Under the pieces are notes generated by a model that was given only the letters and a program-made list of their open reading frames with translations, was not told where the DNA came from and did not search any database. A stretch of DNA of 25,681 nt. Source: DASSKW01 sp035690065. GTDB taxonomy: Bacteria > Pseudomonadota > Gammaproteobacteria > Natronospirales > REEB76. The DNA is taken from NCBI GenBank assembly GCA_035690065.1, contig DASSKW010000033.1:1-25681 (forward strand), given 5' to 3'. Shown here piece after piece: positions 7,835-16,997 of this stretch (position 1 is the first letter of the stretch; each line of letters opens with the position of its first letter). Both the position numbers and the translations under genes were made by a program.

Positions 7835-8473
7835 TCAATTGCGAGGCAGCAGAAAGCTCGTCCCCTGGTATTCCAGGATTACACCTGCGGATGTTATGGC
7901 GACTACCCGTGGGCCTTCTTTTAACGTATCGCCGACGATATAACGTTGCATATTGATGACTACGAAACGATCGGAGGGATTATGCGTGTAACTGTGCACG
8001 TCCAGATGTAGTGCGGGGAGTGATTGCTGGAACGCCAATGGCAGTGTATCCAGCGGTGCAGCGGTGAGAGCCGGATCGTGCGCGACGGCAGTGGAGGATG
8101 TGATGGGTGCTGCAGGAGCAGAAGGTTTCACAGTCATCGTGGCTGGTCGGGATACCGAGTCACCGGTAGCCGGTATCCCTGCTTGCAGTACTTCTTCGGC
8201 GAGCGGGCGGATGACCGGTTTTGATGTCGGAGTTGTGACTATCGGCGCGGCCGTGGAGATCTGTGCTGCATCGATCCGGGCGGGTTGATCTGCACGCCAT
8301 AACAACACCGCCAACACGATGGCATTCAGCAACAGGATTAAACCGAACAGGGTCACCCACGGAATAGGCAGGCGATGGTGTTCCGAAGCAGGCGCGACAC
8401 TGCTTACCTGCCCGGTCAGCGTCTGCTGGCGGATTCGTTCGGATTTACGCAAGGCATCGAGTATCAATGACAT
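7835..8473 (-). CDS. gspB: General secretion pathway protein B (GspB/ExeB-like)
   Basis: A 212-residue bitopic inner-membrane protein. It opens with the characteristic MSLILDALRKSER motif, has one membrane helix at about 39-62, a Pro/Ala/Thr-rich periplasmic linker, and a C-terminal T2SSB domain (about 148-212) with the L-D-V-H-S-Y pattern, G-D-T-L-K-E-G and V-I-L-E-Y-Q-G. GspB pairs with GspA to help assemble the type II secretin through the peptidoglycan. Its ATG is two bases after the gspA stop, with GGGGA inside the end of gspA as a likely SD, so the two are translationally coupled. No other gsp gene is in the window. Recognition is by motif and neighbour. Confidence 0.92.
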   Translation of the reverse strand: MSLILDALRKSERIRQQTLTGQVSSVAPASEHHRLPIPWVTLFGLILLLNAIVLAVLLWRADQPARIDAAQISTAAPIVTTPTSKPVIRPLAEEVLQAGIPATGDSVSRPATMTVKPSAPAAPITSSTAVAHDPALTAAPLDTLPLAFQQSLPALHLDVHSYTHNPSDRFVVINMQRYIVGDTLKEGPRVVAITSAGVILEYQGTSFLLPRN

Positions 8474-8475
8474 GC

Positions 8476-10056
8476 TCAGGTCCCCGGCGTGAGGTAAGGG
8501 GTGCCGGCAGGATGTTGCATCGTATTGAGATGGATCAAGGTCTCTTCACCGGCGATACCATCTACCGTGAGATGCTGGTCAGCCTGAAAATGTTTAACCG
8601 CATCCGTCAGACTGGCGTCGTAAGTCGTGCTACCCGAATCTGGCGTATGTTGCAGTTCTGCAAGCTGGGTGCGCAACCAGCCAACCGACGTACCGACCAT
8701 GCCCGGTTGCAATGCCGAAGGGGCGGCAGGATTCGGACGCCATAACAACAGATATTCTCCATACCATAACGGTTCGAGCGTGTTGATTGGGAACTGTGCC
8801 TGCAGTTTACCGATCTGCAGGGTGGCGGTACGAGCGTCGAGTGCGGTCATCACTACCTGATGCAAGCCACCCTGCGCATCGGTCAGCGTGATGATGGCAG
8901 GACGATCGAAGCTGCGCAGATTGTTCCAGGTGCCGCGTCGGTAAAGACAGTGCAACCCCACCTGCTGTGCTTGCTGGCAGGCACTGCCGTCACCGCCGGG
9001 GATGTAATGGGCGCCCCACAGCGCGAACAAGGTCGCGAAGGCCGTGTCGGTATCGGTGGGGTGAGCAGCATCCGTGAGCCAGGTGCCGGGACTGACGACG
9101 GCTTTATGGGCCGGTACAATCGGGACTGGATCAATGGATTCGGATCTGAAACCCGGAAGTTTCCCGGTGGCGGCGAGCAGGGTGATTGTCGATAGCAGTA
9201 TCAGCACCAGGCCGCCGATCCAGACCAGGTTGCGGCTGTTGTGTTGCTGGCGTTCACCCAGCACTTCATGTGCTGCACGCCGGACCAGCGCACCATCTAC
9301 CTGACGCAAGTCACGGGTAAACGCGCCCAACAGTGCGCGATCACAGATCACGTTGATAAGCCGTGGGATGCCGCCGGTTACATGTTGCAACGTGCGGAGC
9401 GCGGACTTCGCGAAGATTGGCGCGATGGCTCCGGCCACGCTGAGCCGGTGATGCACGTAAGCGCTGGTTTCTCTGGTCGTCAAGGGTTCCAGGTGGTAGC
9501 GGCCCGTGACACGCTGGGCAAGTTGACGCAAATCCTGACGTGCCAATACCTCACGCAATTCCGGTTGTCCGACCAGGATAATCTGTAACAGTTTCTGGGT
9601 CCGGGTCTCAAGGTTGGTGAGCAGGCGGACTTGTTCCAGAACATCGGCTGACAAGGCCTGAGCTTCATCGATGATCAGTACCACACGCCGTCCCGCAGCG
9701 TGTGTCTCCAACAGGCGTGAATTGAGTGCATCGATGAACTGTTGCGGGCTTGCTTCCGGCGTCACGGCCACATCCAGTTCACGACAGATGCTGCACAGGA
9801 ATTCCATGACGCTGACACGCGGATTGATGATGAGTGCAGCATCCACATTATCGGGCAGTTTTTCGAGCAGCGACCGGACCAGGGTGGTCTTGCCGGTGCC
9901 GACCTCACCGGTAAGCTGGATAAAACCACCGCTTTCAGTCACACCGTACAGCAGATGTGCGAGCGCCTCGGTGTGCCGTTCCGACAGATACAGGTAACGC
10001 GGATCCGGCGTGATGGCGAAGGGCGTTTCGGAAAGCCCGAAATAGGTTGCGTACAT
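8476..10056 (-). CDS. gspA: General secretion pathway protein A (GspA/ExeA-like AAA ATPase with peptidoglycan-binding domain)
   Basis: A 526-residue protein with the ExeA layout. It begins with MYATYFGLSETPF and carries an AAA ATPase (Walker A GEVGTGKTT at 50-58, Walker B VVLIIDEAQ at 125-133). A membrane helix follows at about 277-297, then a periplasmic segment (about 330-440) like the C39-peptidase-like region of this family, and a PG_binding_1 domain (about 450-512) with Q-x-D-x-x-L-x-V-D-G-I-A-G. ExeA family members hydrolyse ATP in the cytoplasm and bind peptidoglycan outside, letting secretin multimers form. Whether the C39-like part is catalytic cannot be told; C360 and H399 are candidates only. 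The start is ATG at 10056, four bases after dinB, with a poorly placed SD. Confidence 0.93.
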   Translation of the reverse strand: MYATYFGLSETPFAITPDPRYLYLSERHTEALAHLLYGVTESGGFIQLTGEVGTGKTTLVRSLLEKLPDNVDAALIINPRVSVMEFLCSICRELDVAVTPEASPQQFIDALNSRLLETHAAGRRVVLIIDEAQALSADVLEQVRLLTNLETRTQKLLQIILVGQPELREVLARQDLRQLAQRVTGRYHLEPLTTRETSAYVHHRLSVAGAIAPIFAKSALRTLQHVTGGIPRLINVICDRALLGAFTRDLRQVDGALVRRAAHEVLGERQQHNSRNLVWIGGLVLILLSTITLLAATGKLPGFRSESIDPVPIVPAHKAVVSPGTWLTDAAHPTDTDTAFATLFALWGAHYIPGGDGSACQQAQQVGLHCLYRRGTWNNLRSFDRPAIITLTDAQGGLHQVVMTALDARTATLQIGKLQAQFPINTLEPLWYGEYLLLWRPNPAAPSALQPGMVGTSVGWLRTQLAELQHTPDSGSTTYDASLTDAVKHFQADQHLTVDGIAGEETLIHLNTMQHPAGTPYLTPGT

Positions 10057-10060
10057 GTTG

Positions 10061-11170
10061 TTAATGCTGCCTCAACGCGGTTTTTAATGCACCCTTGCCG
10101 GTGGATTTGGCCGCGCTGCTGAACAAGCCCAATTGCTCATCGGTTGCAAAATCGCGTACCCCTGCGCCCAGCAGCCGCAATCGTTGCCCTGGATTCTGAT
10201 CCAGCCATTCCTTGAGCAAGGCTTGTGCCAGCGGCCACAGCACGCTGAACCGGTTGCCGGCTGGAGAGAACCGGCGTTGCCGGGTCTGACGACGAAAATC
10301 CGCGGTCCGCAGTTTCAACACGACCGTGTGTGCGTGCAGGTTTTCACGTTGCAGGATCTTGCATAGACCTTCGACGAGCACGCGCAACTCGCGAGCCAGA
10401 TTATCGAAGTCGTACAGATCGTTCGCAAAAGTCGTTTCCTGACTCACCGAACGTTCGCGGCCACCGCCGGCTACCGGCCGTTCGTCACGACCTTCGGCGA
10501 GGGCCTTGAAAAATTGCGCCTGGTTGCCGAACAGGGCCGACAACAAGGCGTCAGGCGCCAGCCGCAACTGGTTTATCGTACCGATGCCCGCTTGTTCGAG
10601 TTGAGCTCCGGTCCGCGGGCCGATCCCCCACAATGCCGTCACCGGTAATGGATCCAGCATGGTCTGCACTTCGGCAGGCCGGATGTGCAACAGGCCATCC
10701 GGCTTGCTGCGGTCAGATGCAATCTTGGCGACCAGTTTGTTGGGACCAAGTCCTACTGAGGCATTGAGGCCGGTCTGGGCGCGGATGCGGGCCTTGATGG
10801 TACGGCCCAACAGCAGTGGTTCAGCCGAGGTCGACTCGGCACTCATGTCCAGAAAAGCCTCGTCGAGTGACAAGCCTTCGATCAGCGACGTGAATTCGGC
10901 GAAACACTGGAACACCTGTTGGGAGACTTCCCGGTAACGGGCCATGCGTACCGGCAGATAAACGCCGTCCGGACAACGCCGATGGGCTTCATAGCCCGGC
11001 ATCGCGGAGCGTACACCAAATTCACGTGCTTCATAGCTGGCAGCGCACACTACCGAGCGTCGGCCAGTCCCGCCGACGATGACCGGCTTGCCTTGCAGTT
11101 CTGGGTAATCGTGCTGTTCTACGGAGGCGTAGAACGCATCCATGTCCACATGCGCAATCAGTCTTGCCAC
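10061..11170 (-). CDS. dinB: DNA polymerase IV (Y-family translesion polymerase)
   Basis: A 369-residue Y-family polymerase, slightly longer than the roughly 350 of E. coli DinB. Palm carboxylates are present: D9 in HVDMDAFYASVE and D103/E104 in SLDEAFLD. The YxxR-type stretch SYEAREFGV (near 45), the thumb SVGLGPNKLVAKIAS and the little-finger domain follow. QLGLF at 346-350 fits the beta-clamp binding consensus, but 19 further residues follow it. The start is GTG at 11170, eight bases after the stop of the lipoprotein gene, without a clear SD. It copies damaged templates with low fidelity. No LexA-type CTGT-N8-ACAG box was found upstream of the cluster, so SOS control is not evident from sequence. 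Confidence 0.95.
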   Translation of the reverse strand: MARLIAHVDMDAFYASVEQHDYPELQGKPVIVGGTGRRSVVCAASYEAREFGVRSAMPGYEAHRRCPDGVYLPVRMARYREVSQQVFQCFAEFTSLIEGLSLDEAFLDMSAESTSAEPLLLGRTIKARIRAQTGLNASVGLGPNKLVAKIASDRSKPDGLLHIRPAEVQTMLDPLPVTALWGIGPRTGAQLEQAGIGTINQLRLAPDALLSALFGNQAQFFKALAEGRDERPVAGGGRERSVSQETTFANDLYDFDNLARELRVLVEGLCKILQRENLHAHTVVLKLRTADFRRQTRQRRFSPAGNRFSVLWPLAQALLKEWLDQNPGQRLRLLGAGVRDFATDEQLGLFSSAAKSTGKGALKTALRQH

Positions 11171-11178
11171 GGGAACGG

Positions 11179-11730
11179 TCAGGTGGGCGGGAACTTGGCC
11201 AGGATCTCCTGCACCGCTTGACCGACCGCTTTTTCAGAATAGCTGTTCTGGCTCACCCGGCCGCTGGTCCAGCCACGCCACACCAGACGCTTGCTGTGGC
11301 CGTCGAGGATGTCGAGCATCAGGGTACCTTGTTCGCGTGATTCCACGTTGCTGCCGACTGGTACAACGACACTGCCAAAACCCGAGGGGAAGGCGTCCAC
11401 GAAGCCGAAGCTGAAGTTCGGCCCCGTGCTTTCGATCTTTTGTTTGCTGGAAGTGTGGTAGGTGACGATGAAGTCAGCTGTCTCACCGGACGTCGTTTCT
11501 GTGTATCCGCGTGCCGTCAGAGCTGCGACCACCGCTTGCCTGACCCGGTCTTCGAGTATCTGGCTGTCCAGGATCGGGTCTTTTATCGGTGTGGGCGGGG
11601 GGCTCACCCAGGCGAAGCTGTGATAATTGCCAAAGTCCGCTTTGGAGTCGTGTTCCACCATCACGCGCGGCGCACAAGCAGCCAGGCTGACAACCACCAG
11701 GACAAGGGATAGACACAGCCGGTATTTCAT
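11179..11730 (-). CDS. DUF4136 family lipoprotein
   Basis: A 183-residue protein with a lipoprotein signal peptide: MKYRLC start, hydrophobic core, and lipobox L-A-A-C with C19 as the lipidated residue. The mature part matches the DUF4136 pattern: D-F-x-x-Y-x-S-F-A-W early on, V-R-x-A-V-x-x-x-L-x-x-R-G-Y, then D-F-I-V-T-Y-H and a late G-T-L-M-L-D-I-L-D with L-V-W-R-G. Position +2 is alanine, which by the usual rule favours the outer membrane. The family has no defined function. It is the first gene of the tight lipoprotein-dinB-gspA-gspB cluster, so the cluster's promoter should lie in 11731-11893. Confidence 0.88.
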   Translation of the reverse strand: MKYRLCLSLVLVVVSLAACAPRVMVEHDSKADFGNYHSFAWVSPPPTPIKDPILDSQILEDRVRQAVVAALTARGYTETTSGETADFIVTYHTSSKQKIESTGPNFSFGFVDAFPSGFGSVVVPVGSNVESREQGTLMLDILDGHSKRLVWRGWTSGRVSQNSYSEKAVGQAVQEILAKFPPT

Positions 11731-11893
11731 GGATTTCGTGCCTGTTTCGGGGGCGCGGAGGTCTTGTTTGCTATGACCGAAAGTCTAGCATGGGTGTTCC
11801 CCCTGACCGCATCTATTTCGTACACTAACAGTATCTTGCGCTTGTTCCGAGGGTGTAAGAAATTCCCAACCATAGATCACCGGACAACATAGA

Positions 11894-13789
11894 TTGCACG
11901 TGAAGAATACGTCACAAGTCTCTCTGCTCTATTCGCTTTCACTGGCGACGGCAGCGTTTGGTTTGCTGATCTTCCTGTCCGTACATAGTGCCTTGCAGAT
12001 TGATAACGTGCCGGCATTCATCGGGTTTACGTTGTTCGCAGTGGTGATGGTGGTATTCGGGTTTCCGGCACCACAAGTCGGCTATGTTTCACTGGACCGG
12101 GTGGTGCAGTTTTCGAGCCTGCTCATCTTCGGGCCGCTGCCGGCAGCCTGGATCTGCGGAATATCTTCACTAATCTGGCCGTTTCTGCCCTGGGGTATTG
12201 GCCGCGGGCACAACACGCGCTTCATGATCATGCGTGCCGCGCACAACTCCGGCATGTTCGTGTTTATCCTGCTCATCATCGGTGGGTTGTATCGGTATTT
12301 CGACGGTAATGTGCCGCTCCTGCATCTGGCACCGCATGATGTGCTGCTGATCATCATCCTGGCATTGTTCATGCAACTGTTGAACGACATCTTCGTCGGT
12401 GTCATCGCGTATCTTGAAAATCTGGATTGGCGCAAATCATTCGGCTTGTTTCCTGCCGTCGTCGATCTGGCAGCGATGCCATTGGCGGTATTCATGGCGC
12501 TTATCTACAATCGGCTTGAACTGCCGGTATTTTTCCTGTTCCTCGTCGTATTAGCGTTGATCGTGTTGATCGTGCGTAATTTTGCCGATACCCGGCGGGT
12601 ACTCGAAATAAAGCTCGATGAACTGGTGGCGGTCAATCGCGTCGGCCAGGCAGTGTCGAGTTCACTGGTGCTGGATGAGCTGGTCGAACTCATCTATCGC
12701 GAAAGCCGCAACCTGGTGGATTTCGATATCTTCATGCTGGCTTTGTACGAAGAAGAGACGCGAGAGATCGATATCCGCTTGCATCACAACCGGCAGGGAA
12801 GGCAACCTCAGCGGCGACGCAAACTGGGTGAAGGTATCTTTGGCTGGGTGATATCGAACAACAAACCGGCTTTTATCCGGGATTGGGAGAATGACGACAG
12901 CGAATTCAAGCGTATCACCGTACATGTCGGTGATACACCCCAGACCAAAGCCTTGATTGCGGTACCGGTGACTTACCGTGATCGGGTGCTCGGCGTGATC
13001 AGCGTACAGAGTTACGTCCCCAACCGGTTCGACGATGGCCACTTGAATATCCTGGTCACGTTCGCGGGTCAGGTCGCGATCGCAATCGCGAATGCCCGTC
13101 TGTTTGAAGAAGTCGAACACAGCCGCGACCAACTGGAACACCGGGTCACGGAACGCACCCGCGATCTCGCGTTGCAGCGCGATGAACTGCACACCATGAT
13201 GGAATCGTTGCGTAGTACCAACCGCGAGAAGGAAGATTTGCTGCTCAAGCTCAAGCAGCAGACCAGTAAACTGGAACGTCAGACCACCGAGTTGGAGCGG
13301 CAGACCCTGGAAGATGGACTTACTGGGCTATATAACCGCAGATATCTGGACGGACGATTGGCGTTCGAGATCAAGCGCGCAGACCGGTATCAGCGGCAAA
13401 TAGCGGTCGCGATGGCGGATCTGGACCATTTCAAGGAAGTCAACGACAAGTTCTCGCACATGATCGGTGACGAGGTACTGCGTGCGCTGGCCAACATCCT
13501 GCGCAGCAACTGTCGCTCGATTGATGTGATTGCGCGTTATGGTGGGGAAGAATTTCTGTTGTGCTTCCCGGAGACGGGCCTGGAAGATGCCAGAAGCGTG
13601 TGTGAGAAGATCCGTGAACAGGTCGAAAGCCATGACTGGGAAAAGATAGAAAGGGGGCTGCGCGTCACCATCAGCTTCGGTATCGCCAGCGCCCCACCGG
13701 TAAATTACGATATGAATACGATGATCTCGGCGGCGGATGAGAAACTTTATCAGGCCAAGAGCGAAGGCCGTAACCGTACCTGCTTCTGA
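11894..13789 (+). CDS. Membrane GAF-GGDEF diguanylate cyclase
   Basis: A 631-residue c-di-GMP synthase. Residues 10-230 hold about seven or eight membrane helices forming an unassigned MASE-like sensor. A GAF domain follows (about 250-395, with IAVPVTYRDRVLGVISVQS), then a charged coiled coil (about 398-470, containing two near-identical LERQT units), then GGDEF (about 470-628). GGEEF is at 550-554 and the inhibitory RxxD site is present in RSIDVIARY. An in-frame TAG at 11873 limits the start to TTG 11894 or GTG 11900; neither has a clear SD, so the first two residues are uncertain. The GAF domain suggests a small-molecule or redox input. It is divergent from the lipoprotein-dinB-gspAB cluster and convergent with the next gene. 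Confidence 0.92.
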   Translation: MHVKNTSQVSLLYSLSLATAAFGLLIFLSVHSALQIDNVPAFIGFTLFAVVMVVFGFPAPQVGYVSLDRVVQFSSLLIFGPLPAAWICGISSLIWPFLPWGIGRGHNTRFMIMRAAHNSGMFVFILLIIGGLYRYFDGNVPLLHLAPHDVLLIIILALFMQLLNDIFVGVIAYLENLDWRKSFGLFPAVVDLAAMPLAVFMALIYNRLELPVFFLFLVVLALIVLIVRNFADTRRVLEIKLDELVAVNRVGQAVSSSLVLDELVELIYRESRNLVDFDIFMLALYEEETREIDIRLHHNRQGRQPQRRRKLGEGIFGWVISNNKPAFIRDWENDDSEFKRITVHVGDTPQTKALIAVPVTYRDRVLGVISVQSYVPNRFDDGHLNILVTFAGQVAIAIANARLFEEVEHSRDQLEHRVTERTRDLALQRDELHTMMESLRSTNREKEDLLLKLKQQTSKLERQTTELERQTLEDGLTGLYNRRYLDGRLAFEIKRADRYQRQIAVAMADLDHFKEVNDKFSHMIGDEVLRALANILRSNCRSIDVIARYGGEEFLLCFPETGLEDARSVCEKIREQVESHDWEKIERGLRVTISFGIASAPPVNYDMNTMISAADEKLYQAKSEGRNRTCF

Positions 13790-13810
13790 CCCGCTGATCC
13801 CCGCATCCTC

Positions 13811-16654
13811 TCAGATCTGTACTTCTTCTCCAGAGAGCCGCTGTTCTGCAGCACGTGATTCCAGCGCCGGTGCGAACAGAAAGCCCTGGGCATACTGGCA
13901 CCCAAGCTGCTTCAGCAACCTGATCTGCGCTTCATTCTCCACCCCTTCCGCTACGGTATCCATCTGCAGGTCCCGAGCCAGTTCGATGATGGTCCGTACC
14001 ATGGCTGCATGTTTTGGATTGATGTGGGCATCGGCGATGAACAGGCGGTCGATCTTGAGCGTATCCAGCGGCAGTGCCGAGAGATAACTGAGTGAGGAGT
14101 AGCCGGTACCGAAATCATCGAGATGCAGACGTGCTCCCAGTTTCTTGATCTGCTGCAACCGGGTTTCAGCGACCCCCGGGCTCTCCAGGAAAATCGTCTC
14201 GGTGATTTCGAGATGCAACGCCGAAGGCTCGAGCAGGGTTTCCTGCAATGCCGATGCGATCTGTTCCGCCAGATTGGTGTGCATGAACTGTTTGTGCGCG
14301 AGGTTGACGGATATGGTGAGTGATTTTGCATCCAGGTAGCGTTTCCGCCAGGCATGTACCTGTCGGCAGGCTTTGTGCAATACCCACCAGCCGATGGGCA
14401 GGATCAGACCAGTCTCTTCCGCGACATGCAGAAATTCTTCGGGCAGCAATAGTCCACGACGTGGATGCTGCCAGCGCAGCAGGGCTTCAAAACCAGTGAT
14501 CCGTTGGTCGGCGACTGCTACGATCGGCTGGTAATAGACCCGGAATTCACCGTTGTCGAGCGCCTGCCGCAACTCGGTCTCGAGCTGCAAGCGGGCGCGA
14601 GCCCGCTCATGCATGGTTTGGTCGAAGACCACGTATCCGGCCTTGCCCGCCGCCTTGGCCTGATACATCGCGGTATCGGCATCGCGCAGCACTTCGTCGG
14701 TCGTGAGATATTGTGGATTGCCGGTCGCGATACCGATGCTGGAATTGGTATAGATCTCGTTATCGCCAAGCTGGAGCGGGTGCAGCAGTTCGGCCTGGAT
14801 ACGTTCCGCGACTTCCACCGCATCCCCTGGACGCTCCATCTGATCGACCAGGATAGTGAACTCGTCGCCGCCATGCCGGGCGATGGTATCCCATGGGCCC
14901 ACGCATTGTTTCAGACGTTTCGCGACCTCGATCAACAGTTGATCGCCGACTGCATGCCCCAGACTGTCGTTGACTACCTTGAAGCTGTCGAGATCCACAA
15001 ACAGTACGGCGTAGCTGGGAGTACTGCGATGCCGGCCCTGCTCCATTGCTTGCGAGAGGCGCTGTATAAACAGGGTACGGTTCGGCAGACCGGTCAGCGG
15101 ATCGTGATTGGCATTGTGATGCAGTTCCGCTTCGAAACGTTTCTGGTCGGTGATGTCACGCACCGTCCCGATCATGACCTTGCGATCTTCGAGCTCGATG
15201 ATGCCGATGCTCTGGGTGACGATGACACGGGTCCGTTTATCCTTGTGCAACAGACTCGATTCGTAATTATCGGGCACCTCTTCGCCACGCAAACGCTTCT
15301 CGAAACGGGTATCCGCGGCGGCCAGTTCTTCCGGGGGGAAGATGTCGCGGTAACTCAGATGGGTGAGTTCCGCCTCGCTGTAACCCAGCATGGTCGCGAA
15401 TGCATTGTTGACGTAGGTGTATCTGCCGTTCTCATTGATGAACACGCCTACCTGACTGTGATCCACCAGCAACCGGTAGCGTTGTTCGGAGCGTTGCAAA
15501 GCCTGTTCTGCAGCCTTCTGGGCGGTGATGTCGTATATCGAACCCTCGAAATGGGCCACCGAGTTGGCACTGTTGCGTACCACGCGCGCACTCAGCGAAA
15601 CCCAGATGGGGCTGCCATCGCGCCGTCGCATGCGGACTTCGGCATTGCGGGCCTGGCCCTGTTGTTCGATACCGGACAATACCTGGACCCGTTCATCAGG
15701 GTCGGCATAGACCATGCGGATATCGGGCAAGTTGCGGATCAGATCGTCGGGTGACTCATAACCCAGGATGCCGGCCAGCGCCTGATTTGCCTTGATGAAA
15801 TGCCCATCCGGAGTGCTTTGGTACATGCCGACTACGGCGTTCTCGAAGATGTTGCGGAAACTCTGTTCTGCCTGAAACAGGGCCTGCTGAGTACGCCGTT
15901 CTGCGGTGATGTCACGGATGGTGCCGGTACTGGATAACGCACCGTTGAGCATGATTGGCCCGGAACGTACCGAAGCGAGTATCCGGGCGACGCCATCACT
16001 CTTCAGCAGGTTGATCTCGTATGCAGTCTGTTCCCATTGTCCGGCACGGCGCTTGTTCCAGATCTCATTGATCTTGCCGTGGTCTTCTGGCGCGATGAAT
16101 TTGAGGAATGCTTCACCGGTCATCTGTTCCGGGGTGTAACCCAGCATGTCGGCGTATGTCTTGTTCACATAGGTGTAATTACCGTCGTGGGTGATGAATA
16201 CCCCGTCCTGACTGTGGTCCACCAGGGTACGGTATTTCTCCTCCGACAGTTGCAGCGCTTGTTCGGCAGCCTCGCGTCGCACGATCTCCGGGGTATCGGC
16301 GGTACTGATGTCCCGCAATAGCGTAAGCAGGTATTGATGACCGTCCAGAGTGACCAGTTCGGCATTCAACAGGGCAGGACACAAAGAACCATCGGCAGCG
16401 CGCAGGGTCACTGGAGCATTATTGAGTACCCCCAGTTGACGGATCTGTTCCAGCACGGCGGCCCGCTCCATCGGGTCCCAGATGCCCAATTCGGTTGGTG
16501 TGTGGCCCAGCAACTGTTCGCGGCTGTAACCCAGGGTGGCGATGAAGCGTTCGTTGACATCGACGTAGATATCCATGCTCACGCCACCCTCCGCCGGGAG
16601 TCGCATCAGCGACACCAGCGTGGGTGAATCATCGAAAGCATGTACCAGGGTCAC
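13811..16654 (-). CDS. Cytoplasmic four-PAS GGDEF-EAL c-di-GMP protein
   Basis: A 947-residue protein without membrane segments. Four PAS/PAC units lie at about 25-115, 135-250, 260-375 and 383-495, each ending in a PAC-like L-R-D-I or G-T-I/V-R-D-I-T. The GGDEF domain (about 510-680) has GGDEF at 595-599, but the inhibitory-site arginine is replaced (G-P-W-D), so product inhibition is not expected. The EAL domain (about 695-940) keeps E-A-L at 723-725, SVNLA, E-I-T-E-T, DDFGTG, KID, AEGVE and QGF, which are the metal and catalytic residues of an active phosphodiesterase. The GTG start is supported by AAAGGTG seven bases upstream. Net activity, synthesis or breakdown, cannot be read from sequence. 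It converges with the GAF-GGDEF gene at 21 bases. Confidence 0.94.
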   Translation of the reverse strand: MTLVHAFDDSPTLVSLMRLPAEGGVSMDIYVDVNERFIATLGYSREQLLGHTPTELGIWDPMERAAVLEQIRQLGVLNNAPVTLRAADGSLCPALLNAELVTLDGHQYLLTLLRDISTADTPEIVRREAAEQALQLSEEKYRTLVDHSQDGVFITHDGNYTYVNKTYADMLGYTPEQMTGEAFLKFIAPEDHGKINEIWNKRRAGQWEQTAYEINLLKSDGVARILASVRSGPIMLNGALSSTGTIRDITAERRTQQALFQAEQSFRNIFENAVVGMYQSTPDGHFIKANQALAGILGYESPDDLIRNLPDIRMVYADPDERVQVLSGIEQQGQARNAEVRMRRRDGSPIWVSLSARVVRNSANSVAHFEGSIYDITAQKAAEQALQRSEQRYRLLVDHSQVGVFINENGRYTYVNNAFATMLGYSEAELTHLSYRDIFPPEELAAADTRFEKRLRGEEVPDNYESSLLHKDKRTRVIVTQSIGIIELEDRKVMIGTVRDITDQKRFEAELHHNANHDPLTGLPNRTLFIQRLSQAMEQGRHRSTPSYAVLFVDLDSFKVVNDSLGHAVGDQLLIEVAKRLKQCVGPWDTIARHGGDEFTILVDQMERPGDAVEVAERIQAELLHPLQLGDNEIYTNSSIGIATGNPQYLTTDEVLRDADTAMYQAKAAGKAGYVVFDQTMHERARARLQLETELRQALDNGEFRVYYQPIVAVADQRITGFEALLRWQHPRRGLLLPEEFLHVAEETGLILPIGWWVLHKACRQVHAWRKRYLDAKSLTISVNLAHKQFMHTNLAEQIASALQETLLEPSALHLEITETIFLESPGVAETRLQQIKKLGARLHLDDFGTGYSSLSYLSALPLDTLKIDRLFIADAHINPKHAAMVRTIIELARDLQMDTVAEGVENEAQIRLLKQLGCQYAQGFLFAPALESRAAEQRLSGEEVQI

Positions 16655-16961
16655 ACGGACACACCTTTGAAATTGTTATAGGGCGCATCCCTGGCGGGAA
16701 CGGCGTCCGTACGCTGCGGCTTGCGGCGACGGGCGGGCGTAGTCCTTGTAATGTAACTTTAGGTTAAATCAGCAAGTTTGCATACTGCGGCCAGATAGGG
16801 CTCATCGGGGAGCGATGGGCGATCAATAATATTCATATATTACAGACACCTGGAAGATATAAACCATAAATTACTTGACGATTATGCCGATAGACGGAAG
16901 AGCGCACAGTATCAAATATCGGTATGGATACAGAAATTTGCAGTCCCGGAGGAAGCAGCCA
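16655..16961. other. Intergenic region upstream of the PAS-GGDEF-EAL gene
   Basis: No gene is supported. It must hold the promoter of the gene starting at 16654, but I found no convincing -35/-10 pair. The stretch around 16825-16880 is notably AT-rich compared with its surroundings and may be the promoter-proximal part. Confidence 0.4.
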
Positions 16962-16997
16962 GATCCGGCGGGTGCCTCGACAGGCATCCGGCCGATC
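16962..16997 (-). terminator. Hairpin over the stop codon of the DUF3667 gene
   Basis: An inner stem GGGTGCCT/AGGCATCC around a CGAC loop is extended by imperfect outer pairing of GATC ends. The structure covers the first two bases of the stop codon at 16996-16998. There is no T run after it on the minus strand, so it may protect the 3' end rather than terminate by itself. Confidence 0.35.

Noticed and set aside
11731..11893. Possible LexA box before the lipoprotein-dinB cluster
   Set aside because: CTGT at 11742 has no ACAG at the required distance, and no other match was found.
14465..15754. 429-codon open frame on the plus strand
   Set aside because: It is fully antisense to the PAS-GGDEF-EAL gene, whose domains are unmistakable; the antisense product shows no domain and a composition typical of a mirror frame.
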